Assembly: GCF_010725725.1 (NCBI RefSeq)
Contig: NZ_AP022599.1
Location: forward strand, 3,038,001 to 3,102,000
Length of the DNA: 64,000 bases
Direction of reading: 5' to 3'
Source of the DNA: Mycolicibacterium pulveris
GTDB lineage: Bacteria; Actinomycetota; Actinomycetes; Mycobacteriales; Mycobacteriaceae
The notes beneath the pieces are model-generated. The model saw nothing but the letters and a program-made list of their open reading frames with translations. It did no database searches and had not been told where the DNA came from. A program made the position numbers and the translations under genes. Of this stretch, positions 46,091 to 54,297 are shown piece by piece. How positions within the stretch are numbered: position 1 is the stretch's first letter; each line of letters begins with the position of its first letter.

Positions 46091-47293
46091 TTACGGGTTG
46101 ATCGTGAGCTCGCCGACCTGGCGGCCCCACACGTACTCGATGTACATCGGCTGGCCGAGCTCGAGGTGGTTGTAGGGGGCGATGCTGGCGCCGGTGTCCA
46201 TCACCAGATACGGTGCCGGCCACAGCTCCCGGGTGATCTTCTGCCAGCAGCCGGGCCGGCCTTCCGGCCCGCCGCGGGCGTTCACCCGCGGCAGGTTGTC
46301 GGGATAAATGTAGGGGTTGGCTGCGCCGGCGATGGTGCCCGACGAGGTGGCCAACGAGTAGCCGTTGCCGCCGAGCGTACGCGCCACCACCTCCTCCATC
46401 TCGTAGGCGGTGCGGATGCTGCACAGCAGCATGCCGCGGTAGTCGTCGAGGAGCTTGCTGGTCGGCAGCAGGTCGGCGGTGCCACGCACGAGGTACGGCC
46501 CGCTGCGTTCGAAGGTGTCGGCGCCGACGTCGCCGAACCCCAACGCCGCCATCAGCGCCGCGTCCAGTTCGTTGCGGTGCTCGTTGACCGTGGCCGCCGA
46601 CGTCGCCGCGTGCTCGAGCCCGTCCCACAGATCCGGCGACGCGTCGGCGTACACCTCGCCGAGGTCAGCGAGCAGGCGGGTGTCGTCGCGGATGTGCGGC
46701 ATCCGGGCGTTGAGGTCGGCCAAGATGTCGTTGCCGTCGATGAGGGACTCGCCGAACCGGTGGCCAAGCCCGGTCAGCGCCTCGGCCGTCGCGGCCAGTG
46801 TCTGGTTCAGCTTGACCGGGTCGACCTGCTCGGCGATCTCGGTCACCGTCTCGAACAGCGTGTTGAACTCGGTGGTCACCGCGGTGGCCGTGATCACGCC
46901 GTGCTCCGAAATCCGTTCGCGGGAAGGGTCTTTTGGCGCGGCCAACGACACGTACTTGTTGCCGAACACCGTCGTCGCGCGGATGTCGGCGTGCACGTTG
47001 GCCGGAATCACCGCGAGGTAGCGCGGGTCGACGTCAAGGGTGAGACCGGCCGTCGCAGTGCCGTCGTCGACCAAGCCGATGCGGACGACCCGGCCGATCT
47101 CCACGCCGTTGTAGGTCACCTTCGCGCCGCGCTCGACCACCAGACCCGCCCGGTTCGACACGACGGTCAACTCGGCCTTCGGCGTCAGGTCGCCACGAAA
47201 CTGCAGGTAGATGAGGCTTGCCGCGATCGCGGCAATGATGACCAGGCTTGCACCCGCCACCTTGTACGGCGGATTGTGGCGGTCGATGGACAC
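46091..47293 (-). CDS. orphan MCE-family protein
   Basis: A 400-residue protein with one N-terminal membrane anchor (ASLVIIAAIAASLIYLQF) followed by an MCE domain (AELTVVSNRAGLVVERGAKV, TYNGVEIGRVVRI, TTVFGNKYVSL) and a long helical C-terminal half. MCE proteins form transenvelope lipid-import tunnels and are normally encoded in sets of six after two yrbE permease genes. None is near, so this is an orphan that may join another Mce complex or be an accessory subunit. It may have short divergent promoter overlap with the sterol-carrier-like gene. Confidence 0.88.
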   Translation of the reverse strand: MSIDRHNPPYKVAGASLVIIAAIAASLIYLQFRGDLTPKAELTVVSNRAGLVVERGAKVTYNGVEIGRVVRIGLVDDGTATAGLTLDVDPRYLAVIPANVHADIRATTVFGNKYVSLAAPKDPSRERISEHGVITATAVTTEFNTLFETVTEIAEQVDPVKLNQTLAATAEALTGLGHRFGESLIDGNDILADLNARMPHIRDDTRLLADLGEVYADASPDLWDGLEHAATSAATVNEHRNELDAALMAALGFGDVGADTFERSGPYLVRGTADLLPTSKLLDDYRGMLLCSIRTAYEMEEVVARTLGGNGYSLATSSGTIAGAANPYIYPDNLPRVNARGGPEGRPGCWQKITRELWPAPYLVMDTGASIAPYNHLELGQPMYIEYVWGRQVGELTINP

Positions 47294-47309
47294 TTTGAGA
47301 ATCTAGGGT

Positions 47310-47690
47310 ATGGCCGGCCGTCGTGGTGTCGATCCAGCGAAGACGCGTACCGCTGTGACCGCGGTGCTGGAGTGGCTGCGCAACGAGTCCCGACCGGCGC
47401 CGACGCGCGGCGAGTTGGCGGAGGCGGTGCGGTTGACCGCCCGCACGTTGGCGGCGACGGCGCCCGGGTCGAGCGTGGAGGTCCGGGTGCCGCCTTTCGT
47501 TGCGGTGCAGTGCGTTGCGGGTCCCGCCCACCGGCGGGGCAACCCACCCAACGTCGTGGAGACCGACCCGCGCACCTGGCTGCTGTTGGCCACCGGGATG
47601 CTCACCGTGGCCGACGCCGTCGCAGGCGGCACGCTGAAACTGTCGGGGGCGCGGGCCGGCGAGATCGAGCAGTGGCTGCCGGTCACGTGA
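47310..47690 (+). CDS. sterol-carrier-family protein (Rv0807 type)
   Basis: A 126-residue small alpha/beta protein whose family is annotated as sterol-carrier-like (structurally SCP2-related). It shows VEVRVPPFVAVQCV, RGNPPNVVETDPRTWLLLAT and GTLKLSGARAGEIEQWLP, the last two being the SCP2-like lip and closing helix. Cytosolic. ATG at 47310, 16 nt from the divergent MCE gene; pairing with an MCE gene is suggestive of lipid handling but not proven. Confidence 0.82.
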   Translation: MAGRRGVDPAKTRTAVTAVLEWLRNESRPAPTRGELAEAVRLTARTLAATAPGSSVEVRVPPFVAVQCVAGPAHRRGNPPNVVETDPRTWLLLATGMLTVADAVAGGTLKLSGARAGEIEQWLPVT

Positions 47691-47745
47691 GCGGATGTGT
47701 CCGGTGACACTCGGCCGCGATGCCGACTTTCGGCGCAGGAGCCCG

Positions 47746-47763
47746 TAAGCTGGTGACGTCACC
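47746..47763 (+). promoter_or_regulatory. purF promoter -10 and overlapping palindrome
   Basis: TAAGCT (47746-47751) is directly followed by the perfect 12-bp palindrome GGTGACGTCACC (47752-47763), which would cover +1. The purF GTG is 25 nt further on, so this mRNA has a short leader. Candidate operator. Confidence 0.5.
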
Positions 47764-47788
47764 AACGCCCCGATGGAGCAGCCCTATC

Positions 47789-49306
47789 GTGACTGGCCCA
47801 GAGCCCGAGCCAAGAGAAGAATGCGGCGTCTTCGGTGTCTGGGCGCCGGGTGAAGAGGTCGCCAAACTCACCTACTACGGGCTCTACGCGCTGCAGCACC
47901 GCGGCCAGGAAGCCGCGGGTATCGCCGTCGCCGACGGTTCGCAGGTGCTGGTGTTCAAGGATCTCGGGCTGGTCAGCCAGGTTTTCGACGAGCAGACGCT
48001 GGCCGCCATGGAGGGCCACGTCGCGATCGGGCACTGCCGCTACTCCACGACCGGCTCCACGACCTGGGAGAACGCCCAGCCGGTGTTCCGTAACACCTCG
48101 GCGGGCACCGGTGTCGCGCTCGGCCACAACGGCAACCTGGTCAACGCCACCGAGCTGGCGGGCCGGGCCCGCGAGGCCGGGCTGCTGGACACCCGCGGCG
48201 CACCCGCCGCCACCACCGACTCCGACATCCTCGGCGCGCTGCTGGCCCACGGCGCGGCCGACGCGACGCTGGAGCAGGCCGCGCTCGAGCTGCTGCCGAC
48301 GGTGCGCGGGGCGTTCTGCCTGACGTTCCTCGACGAGAACACGTTGTACGCGGCGCGCGACCCGTACGGGGTGCGCCCGCTGGTGCTGGGCCGGCTGGAC
48401 CGCGGCTGGGTGGTCGCGTCGGAGACGGCGGCGCTCGACATTGTCGGCGCGTCGTTCGTCCGCGACATCGAACCCGGTGAGCTGCTGGCCATCGACGCCG
48501 ACGGGGTGCGCTCCACCCGGTTCGCCAATCCCGAACCCAAGGGCTGCGTCTTCGAGTACGTCTACCTGGCCCGCCCGGACAGCACGCTGGTCGGCCGCTC
48601 GGTGCACAAGACCAGGGTCGACATCGGCCGTGCGCTGGCCCGCGAGCATCCCGTGGACGCCGACCTGGTGATCGGTGTGCCGGAGTCAGGCACGCCGGCC
48701 GCGGTCGGCTACGCGCAGGAATCCGGCATCCCGTTCGGGCAGGGGCTGACCAAGAACGCCTACGTCGGCCGCACGTTCATCCAGCCGTCGCAGACCATTC
48801 GTCAGCTGGGCATCCGGCTCAAGCTGAACCCGCTGAAGGAAGTGATCCGCGGCAAGCGGTTGGTGGTCGTCGACGACTCGATCGTGCGTGGCAACACCCA
48901 GCGGGCGCTGGTCCGGATGCTGCGCGAGGCCGGCGCCGTCGAGGTGCACGTGCGCATCGCCTCGCCGCCGGTGAAGTGGCCGTGCTTCTACGGCATCGAC
49001 TTCGCCACCCCGGCCGAGCTGATCGCCAACGCGGTCGAGAACGGGGGCGAGATGCTCGAGGCGGTGCGCCACGCGATCGGCGCCGACACGCTCGGCTACA
49101 TCTCCCAGCACGGCATGATCGCCGCCACCGAACAACCGGCCTCGCGGCTGTGCAGCGCGTGCTTCGACGGCAACTATCCGATCGAGCTGCCCGGTGAGAC
49201 GGCGTTGGGCAAGAACGTGATCGAGCACATGCTGGCCACCGCGGCGCGCACCGGTGTTCCGGTGCAAGCGGAAAACGACAACGTCTCCGCGCTGCGCAGG
49301 CCCTGA
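47789..49306 (+). CDS. purF: glutamine phosphoribosylpyrophosphate amidotransferase
   Basis: A 505-residue enzyme catalysing the committed step: PRPP + glutamine gives phosphoribosylamine. The nucleophile of the N-terminal glutaminase is Cys12 (EECGVFGVWAPGE), exposed after removal of an 11-residue propeptide. Further: GHCRYSTTGSTTWENAQP, ALGHNGNLVNA, the PRPP loop VVVDDSIVRGNTQRALV, and C-terminal Cys for the Fe-S cluster (SRLCSACFDGNYP). Start GTG 47789 gives the propeptide; GTG 47753 is too close to the -10 box. A perfect 24-bp palindrome spans its stop. Confidence 0.97.
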   Translation: MTGPEPEPREECGVFGVWAPGEEVAKLTYYGLYALQHRGQEAAGIAVADGSQVLVFKDLGLVSQVFDEQTLAAMEGHVAIGHCRYSTTGSTTWENAQPVFRNTSAGTGVALGHNGNLVNATELAGRAREAGLLDTRGAPAATTDSDILGALLAHGAADATLEQAALELLPTVRGAFCLTFLDENTLYAARDPYGVRPLVLGRLDRGWVVASETAALDIVGASFVRDIEPGELLAIDADGVRSTRFANPEPKGCVFEYVYLARPDSTLVGRSVHKTRVDIGRALAREHPVDADLVIGVPESGTPAAVGYAQESGIPFGQGLTKNAYVGRTFIQPSQTIRQLGIRLKLNPLKEVIRGKRLVVVDDSIVRGNTQRALVRMLREAGAVEVHVRIASPPVKWPCFYGIDFATPAELIANAVENGGEMLEAVRHAIGADTLGYISQHGMIAATEQPASRLCSACFDGNYPIELPGETALGKNVIEHMLATAARTGVPVQAENDNVSALRRP

Positions 49307-49319
49307 CGTCAGGGCCTGC
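49296..49319. terminator. 24-bp perfect palindrome holding both stop codons
   Basis: A fully self-complementary 24-mer centred on TGACGTCA: 10-bp stem, ACGT loop. It contains the purF TGA (49304-49306) and the convergent gene TGA (49309-49311 read as TCA). Both proteins end in RP encoded by AGGCCC. Probable bidirectional terminator. Confidence 0.7.
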
Positions 49320-50268
49320 CGACGTGCGCCCAGCGCGGATCGCTTGGTAGCGGACCGATTTCCAACGCGCGTGCCACCGCGTCCCGATATCCGGTCAGGC
49401 CGCCAGGCGGAGGTGCGATCACGCTGTCGATGTCGTGCTCGGACGCGGTGGCGTCGCACTCGAGCGATTCGACGAGCGGACGCGCCAGCCCGGCGGGCAT
49501 CGGGGTGACCAGCCCGATCCACCAGCTCGCGATCGACGGCGTCAGCCAGGGCAGCACCACGATCAGCCGCCGCCGCAACCCGGCCACCTCGGCGTACACC
49601 TGCATCGCCTCGCCGTACTCGAGTACGTCCGGGCCGCCGATGTCCCAGGTGCGCGACGTCGGCACCGCGGTGTCGGCCGCCTCGGCCAGGTAGTGCAGCA
49701 CGTCGTCGATCGCGATCGGCTGCACCTTGTTGTGCACCCACTTCGGTGCGGTCATCGCGGGCAGGCGGTTGGTCAGATGCCGGATCAGCTCGAAGGACGC
49801 CGAGCCGGAACCGATCACGACGCCGGCCTGCAACACCACCGTCTCGACCCCGGACTCGATGAGGATGTCGCCGACCGCGGTGCGCGAGCGCAGGTGCGGG
49901 GAGAGTTCCACGCCGGACGGATGCAGCCCGCCGAGGTAGACCAGGCGTCGCACCCCCGCGCGCCGCGCGGCCTCGACCACGTTGCGGGCCGAGCGGGCTT
50001 CTTCGGCCACGAAATCCGACGAGGTGCCCATCGAGTGCACGAGGTAGTACACGACGTCCATGCCGTCGAATGCCGCGCTCAGCGACTCGGTGTCACCGAG
50101 GTCTCCACGCGCCACCTCGACGTCGCCGCGCCAGCCGACATCGCCGAGTTTGGCGGGGTCGCGGGCCAAGGCCCGTACGGCACGTCCGCGGTGGAGCAAC
50201 AGGGGGACCAGGCGGCCACCGATGTAGCCGGTGGCCCCGGTCACCAGGCAGCGAATCGCGTCAGACAC
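49309..50268 (-). CDS. NAD(P)-binding NmrA/atypical SDR protein
   Basis: A 319-residue extended SDR-like protein. CLVTGATGYIGGRLVPLL is the NAD(P) loop (TGxxGxxG), RALARDPAKLGD follows beta-2, and VVYYLVHSMGTSSDFVAEEA is characteristic of the DUF2867/NmrA-like group. The catalytic Tyr-Lys of classical SDRs is not evident. GTG 50268 is preferred over TTG 50301, which overlaps the upstream cupin gene by 8 nt. Cytosolic; ligand unknown. Shares a palindromic 3' end with purF. Confidence 0.82.
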   Translation of the reverse strand: MSDAIRCLVTGATGYIGGRLVPLLLHRGRAVRALARDPAKLGDVGWRGDVEVARGDLGDTESLSAAFDGMDVVYYLVHSMGTSSDFVAEEARSARNVVEAARRAGVRRLVYLGGLHPSGVELSPHLRSRTAVGDILIESGVETVVLQAGVVIGSGSASFELIRHLTNRLPAMTAPKWVHNKVQPIAIDDVLHYLAEAADTAVPTSRTWDIGGPDVLEYGEAMQVYAEVAGLRRRLIVVLPWLTPSIASWWIGLVTPMPAGLARPLVESLECDATASEHDIDSVIAPPPGGLTGYRDAVARALEIGPLPSDPRWAHVGRP

Positions 50269-50293
50269 CCCTGCGGGATCGCCGTTTTCGGCG

Positions 50294-50734
50294 TCAGGCA
50301 AACCCGCAGCCCGGATCGGGCGCGTCCTCCGACAGCGGAGTGCCTGGCGGCTGGATGTAGACCACCACCATCACCAGCGGAACCGGCCCGAGGTTGCGCC
50401 CGATGTGGACGTGGTCGGGGCCGCTGGCCTCGCTGATCGGCGCACCCGGCGGATAGATGCCGTCGACCGTACAGTTCGCCGTGTCGTGGGTCAGCGTGCC
50501 GTCCTGGATGACGCCGAAGACCTGGCCGTCGTGGTAGTGCCAGCCGGTGCTGCCGCCGGGGGCGATGGTGATCTCGCGGGTGATGTATTCGACGCCGTCG
50601 ACGGTGGCCTCGGAGATGGTCACCGCCTCGACGCCGACCGACGGGGTGGCGACGGCCGAGGGGGCGCCGCTGAACGCCGCCACGACCGTCGTGAGGGCAA
50701 CCGCGGGCATCACGCCCGAGCGAACTCGTGTCAT
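50294..50734 (-). CDS. secreted cupin-domain protein
   Basis: A 146-residue protein with a signal peptide (MTRVRSGVMPAVALTTVVAA, cleavage near AVATP at 27-31) and a small cupin barrel: GGSTGWHYHDGQVFGVIQDG is the first cupin motif (HxH), and DHVHIGRNLGPVPLVMVVVY the second half. It probably binds a metal with these His residues. Ends DPGCGFA. Divergent from purM. Function unknown; similar exported cupins are common in mycobacteria. Confidence 0.8.
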   Translation of the reverse strand: MTRVRSGVMPAVALTTVVAAFSGAPSAVATPSVGVEAVTISEATVDGVEYITREITIAPGGSTGWHYHDGQVFGVIQDGTLTHDTANCTVDGIYPPGAPISEASGPDHVHIGRNLGPVPLVMVVVYIQPPGTPLSEDAPDPGCGFA

Positions 50735-50827
50735 AACCGGTCAGATTGGCACATCGACGGCGGTTTCGCCGGTTGGACGCGTGCAGGGTATCTGTGAAGG
50801 CGGTTACCGCGCCGGGCGCCGCGACGG

Positions 50828-50833
50828 TAGCCT
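50828..50833 (+). promoter_or_regulatory. -10 box of leaderless purM
   Basis: TAGCCT, 8 nt, then ATG 50842. Confidence 0.5.
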
Positions 50834-50841
50834 TGCTCTCG

Positions 50842-51915
50842 ATGACCGAACGCGCCGAACCTGTCGGCATCTCCTACGCGTCTGCCGGGGTGGATATCGA
50901 AGCCGGGGAGCGCGCCGTCGAACTTCTCAAGCCCTTGGCCAAAAAGGCCACCAGACCAGAGGTCCGGGGTGGGCTGGGCGGGTTCGCCGGGCTCTTCGCG
51001 TTGCGCGGTGGCTACCGCGAACCGGTGCTGGCCTGCTCGACCGACGGGGTCGGTACCAAGCTCGCCGTCGCACAGGCGATGGACAAGCACGACACCGTGG
51101 GCATCGACCTGGTCGCGATGGTGGTCGACGACCTGGTGGTGTGCGGCGCGGAACCGCTGTTCCTGCAGGATTACATCGCGGTCGGTCGCACGGTGCCCGA
51201 GCGGATCAGCGAGCTCGTCAGCGGCATCGCCAACGGCTGTGTGATGGCCGGTTGCGCGCTGCTCGGCGGCGAGACCGCCGAACATCCCGGGTTGATGGCG
51301 CCCGATCACTACGACGTCTCGGCCACCGGGGTCGGCGTGGTGGAGGCCGACGACGTGCTGGGCCCCGATCGGGTCAAGCCGGGCGATGTGATCATCGCGA
51401 TGGCGTCCACCGGGCTGCACTCCAACGGCTACTCGCTGGCGCGCAAGGTGCTGCTGGAGATCGACCGGATGAACCTGGCCGGCCACGTCGAGGAGTTCGG
51501 CCGCACGCTCGGCGAGGAACTGCTCGAGCCGACCCGCATCTACGCCAAGGACTGCCTGGCGCTGGCCGCCGAAACCCAGGTCCGCACGTTCTGCCACGTC
51601 ACCGGTGGTGGGCTGGCGGGGAACCTGGAGCGCGTCATCCCGCACGGCCTGGTCGCCGAGATCGACCGGGGCACTTGGACACCCGCACCGGTGTTCGGGA
51701 TGATCGCTCAGCGCGGCCGCATCGAGCGGGCCGAGATGGAGAAGACGTTCAACATGGGTGTCGGCATGGCCGCCATCGTCGCGCCGGAGGACACCGACCG
51801 CGCGCTGGCGGTGCTGACCGCACGCCACCTGACCTGCTGGACGCTAGGCACCATCAAGAAGGGTGGAAAGGACGCTCCTCGAGCCAAACTCGTCGGGCGT
51901 CACCCGCGCTTCTAG
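50842..51915 (+). CDS. purM: AIR synthetase
   Basis: A 357-residue ATP-dependent cyclo-ligase converting FGAM to AIR. Visible: ISYASAGVDIEAGERAVELL, the signature GGLGGFAGLFALR, LACSTDGVGTKLAVAQAMDK, GIDLVAMVVDDLVVCGAEPL, and GGETAEHPGLM. C-terminal TFCHVTGGGLAGNLERV. ATG lies 8 nt after TAGCCT (leaderless). Convergent with the DUF3073 gene, 4 nt between stops. Confidence 0.97.
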   Translation: MTERAEPVGISYASAGVDIEAGERAVELLKPLAKKATRPEVRGGLGGFAGLFALRGGYREPVLACSTDGVGTKLAVAQAMDKHDTVGIDLVAMVVDDLVVCGAEPLFLQDYIAVGRTVPERISELVSGIANGCVMAGCALLGGETAEHPGLMAPDHYDVSATGVGVVEADDVLGPDRVKPGDVIIAMASTGLHSNGYSLARKVLLEIDRMNLAGHVEEFGRTLGEELLEPTRIYAKDCLALAAETQVRTFCHVTGGGLAGNLERVIPHGLVAEIDRGTWTPAPVFGMIAQRGRIERAEMEKTFNMGVGMAAIVAPEDTDRALAVLTARHLTCWTLGTIKKGGKDAPRAKLVGRHPRF

Positions 51916-51919
51916 GCGG

Positions 51920-52087
51920 CTAGGGGCGCCATTCGTCCTCGTCGGCCCAATCGTCGCCGTTGAGGTGGTCGTCGTCGGGTGCTCCCGACAGCTCTCGCTG
52001 AAGCCGTTCGAAGTCGGTTTGTGGAGAGCTGTACTTGAGCTCACGAGCAACCTTGGTCTGCTTTGCCTTAGCCCGGCCGCGGCCCAT
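51920..52087 (-). CDS. DUF3073 small basic/acidic protein (Rv0810c type)
   Basis: A 55-residue protein conserved in actinobacteria. The N-terminus MGRGRAKAKQTKVARELKYS is strongly basic and nucleic-acid-like; the C-terminus LNGDDWADEDEWRP is acidic. ATG 52087 has AGGGGG upstream. Function unknown; the charge split suggests an RNA or ribosome-linked role (inference). The 126-nt gap to the ygfZ-like gene shows no other feature. Confidence 0.88.
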   Translation of the reverse strand: MGRGRAKAKQTKVARELKYSSPQTDFERLQRELSGAPDDDHLNGDDWADEDEWRP

Positions 52088-52213
52088 GGGGGAACCCCCT
52101 CGCGCAATAACGGAGCGGCCCAATTTTGAGGCGGCTCCGGTCTGAATGTCGTTTATCGTCCTGCGCACAGCTTACCGTGCCTGGCTGCGACGTGCTGGCA
52201 GGGTGTCACCCGG

Positions 52214-53287
52214 TCAACGGTTCCCGCTGCGTAACCGCTCGACGGCGCGTCGGCCCGCCCCGACGGTATCGGCGGGCGGCATCGAATCCGGGTCGATCAC
52301 GGCCGCGGCGGCCACCTCGCCTCCGGTGACCAGCTCGGTGTCGGCTGGCAGGCCGCGCTTCAGCAGGGCGAGTGCGATCGGGCCTTCGTCGACATGATCG
52401 ACCACGGTGCCGATACGCCCGACCGGGCGCCCGCCGGCCAGCACCGGATCACCGGTCGCGGGCCGGTCCGTGGCGCCGTCGAGGTGCAGCAACACCAGCA
52501 TGCGCGGCGGTTTGCCCAGGTTGTGGACCCGCGCGACGGTCTCCTGCCCGCGGTAGCAGCCCTTGTCCAGGTGCACCGCCGACCCGATCCAACCCACCTC
52601 GTGGGGGATGGTCCGCTCGTCGGTGTCCACGCCGAGCCGGGGCCGGCGCGCGGCCACCCGGTGCGCCTCGAAAGCCCACACCCCGGCCTGCCGTACGCCG
52701 GCGTCGACGAGCCGCTGCCGCCACGCGGCGGCCTGCTCACGCGGCACCACCAGGTCGAGCTCCAGGCCGGGCCCGCGCAGCCTGCGCAGAAAGCCGCCGT
52801 CGGGAAGGGCCGTCGCGGTGGCTTCAGCCGGTAGCGAACCGACGCCGAGCGCGGCCAGCACCGTGGGATCGGCCAGCCGGGGCCCCAGCAGGGACAGCAC
52901 CGCGAGGTCGGCGGTCTCGACGGTGACGTCGGCCCAGAACACCATCCTGCGCAGGTAGGTCAGCAGCGGTTCGCCGCGTGCGGGCTCGGTGTCCAGGTAG
53001 GTGACGCCGCCGAGCTCGGTCTGGACCCAGTGATCTTCCACCCGGCCCTGGCCGTCGAGGCTCAGGTTGTCGGTGACCGCGCCGTCCGGCAGTTCGCTGA
53101 CGTGCTGGGTGGACAGGCTGTGCAGCCAGGTCTGGCGCTCCGCTCCGGTGAGGGTGATCACCGCCCGGTGCGAGCGGTCGATGACGACGGCGTCGGTGCC
53201 CGCGGCGCGTTGCTCGCCCAGCGGATCGCCGTAGTGCCAGACGGCGCCTGCGTCGGGTCCGGTGTCGGGTGCGGAAACGGCTGCCAT
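52214..53287 (-). CDS. ygfZ: YgfZ/GcvT-like folate-binding protein (Rv0811c type)
   Basis: A 357-residue tetrahydrofolate-binding protein of the GcvT/YgfZ superfamily. The YgfZ signature is HLDKGCYRGQETVARVHNLG (K-G-C-Y-x-G-Q-E) with its redox-active Cys. N-terminal GAERQTWLHSLSTQHVSELP and a small C-terminal barrel (RIGTVVDH). YgfZ proteins assist Fe-S cluster assembly and repair. ATG 53287 lies 7 nt after TAAAGT (minus strand, 53295-53300), leaderless, and the promoter abuts that of the divergent lyase gene. Confidence 0.9.
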   Translation of the reverse strand: MAAVSAPDTGPDAGAVWHYGDPLGEQRAAGTDAVVIDRSHRAVITLTGAERQTWLHSLSTQHVSELPDGAVTDNLSLDGQGRVEDHWVQTELGGVTYLDTEPARGEPLLTYLRRMVFWADVTVETADLAVLSLLGPRLADPTVLAALGVGSLPAEATATALPDGGFLRRLRGPGLELDLVVPREQAAAWRQRLVDAGVRQAGVWAFEAHRVAARRPRLGVDTDERTIPHEVGWIGSAVHLDKGCYRGQETVARVHNLGKPPRMLVLLHLDGATDRPATGDPVLAGGRPVGRIGTVVDHVDEGPIALALLKRGLPADTELVTGGEVAAAAVIDPDSMPPADTVGAGRRAVERLRSGNR

Positions 53288-53320
53288 GTCCTCAACTTTA
53301 CGGCGCTACGCTTCTTGGCC

Positions 53321-54211
53321 ATGGCGAGCCAAAACGCCGCCGTCGTCGTGACGCTGGACGGTGAGCTGCACGACCCGGCCGAACCGCTGCTGTACGCCGA
53401 CGACCTCGCCGCGGTGCGCGGCGACGGGATCTTCGAGACGCTGCTCGTGCGCGACGGCCGCCCGTGCCTGCTGGAGGCGCACCTGGCCCGGCTGACCCAG
53501 TCCGCGCGGCTGTGCGATCTGCCCGCCCCGCAGCTGCCGAAGTGGCGCCACGCCGTGGGCGTCGCGGTCGAACGCTGGCTTGCCGGCTCCTCCGAGGAGG
53601 GCGTGCTGCGGCTGGTGTACAGCCGCGGCCGGGAAGCGGGCACGGCGCCCACCGGGTACGCGACGGTCGGCGGGCTGCCCGCCCGCGTGGCGTCCGCCCG
53701 TGCGCACGGCGTGGCCGCGATCAGCCTGCCGCGCGGGCTGTCGGCCGAGGGCACCGCCGAGATGCCGTGGCTGCTGGCCGGCGCGAAGACGCTGTCGTAT
53801 GCGGTGAACATGGCGGCGTTGCGGCACGCCGAACGGCACGGCGCCGACGACGTCATCTTCGTCGGCTCCGACGGCTACCTCCTGGAAGGGCCGCGCTCGA
53901 CGGTGGTGCTCGCCACCGAATCCGAGCGCGGCGGTGCGCGGCCCACCCTGCTCACGCCGCCGCCGGAGTTCCCGATCCTGCGGGGCACCACCCAGCAGGC
54001 CATGTTCGACGTGGCCCGCGACAAGGGCTACGAGTGTGAGTACCGGGCGCTGCGACCAGCGGATCTGCTTACCGCACAAGGGATTTGGTTGGTGTCCAGC
54101 ATCACCCTCGCCGCGCGCGTGCACACCCTGGACGGCAAGGCGTTGGCCCCGTCGCCGTTGGCCGGTGAGTTCGCCGAGCTGATCGACGCCGCCGTCGTCA
54201 GCGATCGCTGA
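53321..54211 (+). CDS. aminodeoxychorismate lyase / class IV aminotransferase
   Basis: A 296-residue PLP fold-IV enzyme equivalent to Rv0812. PLP Lys is in LAGAKTLSYAVNMAALRHAE; earlier RGDGIFETLLVRDGRPCLLE and GYLLEGPRSTVVLA are family motifs. PabC-type members cleave aminodeoxychorismate to p-aminobenzoate for folate; neighbours with D-amino acid or branched-chain activity look alike, so pabC is probable but not certain. Pairing with a folate-binding YgfZ is consistent. ATG lies 8 nt after TACGCT (53307-53312), leaderless. Confidence 0.85.
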   Translation: MASQNAAVVVTLDGELHDPAEPLLYADDLAAVRGDGIFETLLVRDGRPCLLEAHLARLTQSARLCDLPAPQLPKWRHAVGVAVERWLAGSSEEGVLRLVYSRGREAGTAPTGYATVGGLPARVASARAHGVAAISLPRGLSAEGTAEMPWLLAGAKTLSYAVNMAALRHAERHGADDVIFVGSDGYLLEGPRSTVVLATESERGGARPTLLTPPPEFPILRGTTQQAMFDVARDKGYECEYRALRPADLLTAQGIWLVSSITLAARVHTLDGKALAPSPLAGEFAELIDAAVVSDR

Positions 54212-54234
54212 CCGCGTCACGGTCCGAAAACCGC

Positions 54235-54263
54235 TTGTCGCTGCCGCGGTGCACGGGTAGCTT
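54235..54263 (+). promoter_or_regulatory. candidate sigma-A promoter of the structured RNA
   Basis: TTGTCG (54235-54240), 17 bp, TAGCTT (54258-54263). Good spacing and -10; +1 is expected near 54270. It reads into a region with a perfect Shine-Dalgarno, short open frames and strong stems. Confidence 0.5.
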
Positions 54264-54297
54264 CGGCCGTACACAGGGAAGGAGGTGGTCCGACAAA

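Noticed and set aside
47753..47788. GTG 47753 as purF start
   Set aside because: One nt after the -10 box; it would lengthen the cleaved propeptide to over 20 residues. GTG 47789 leaves the common 11-residue propeptide.
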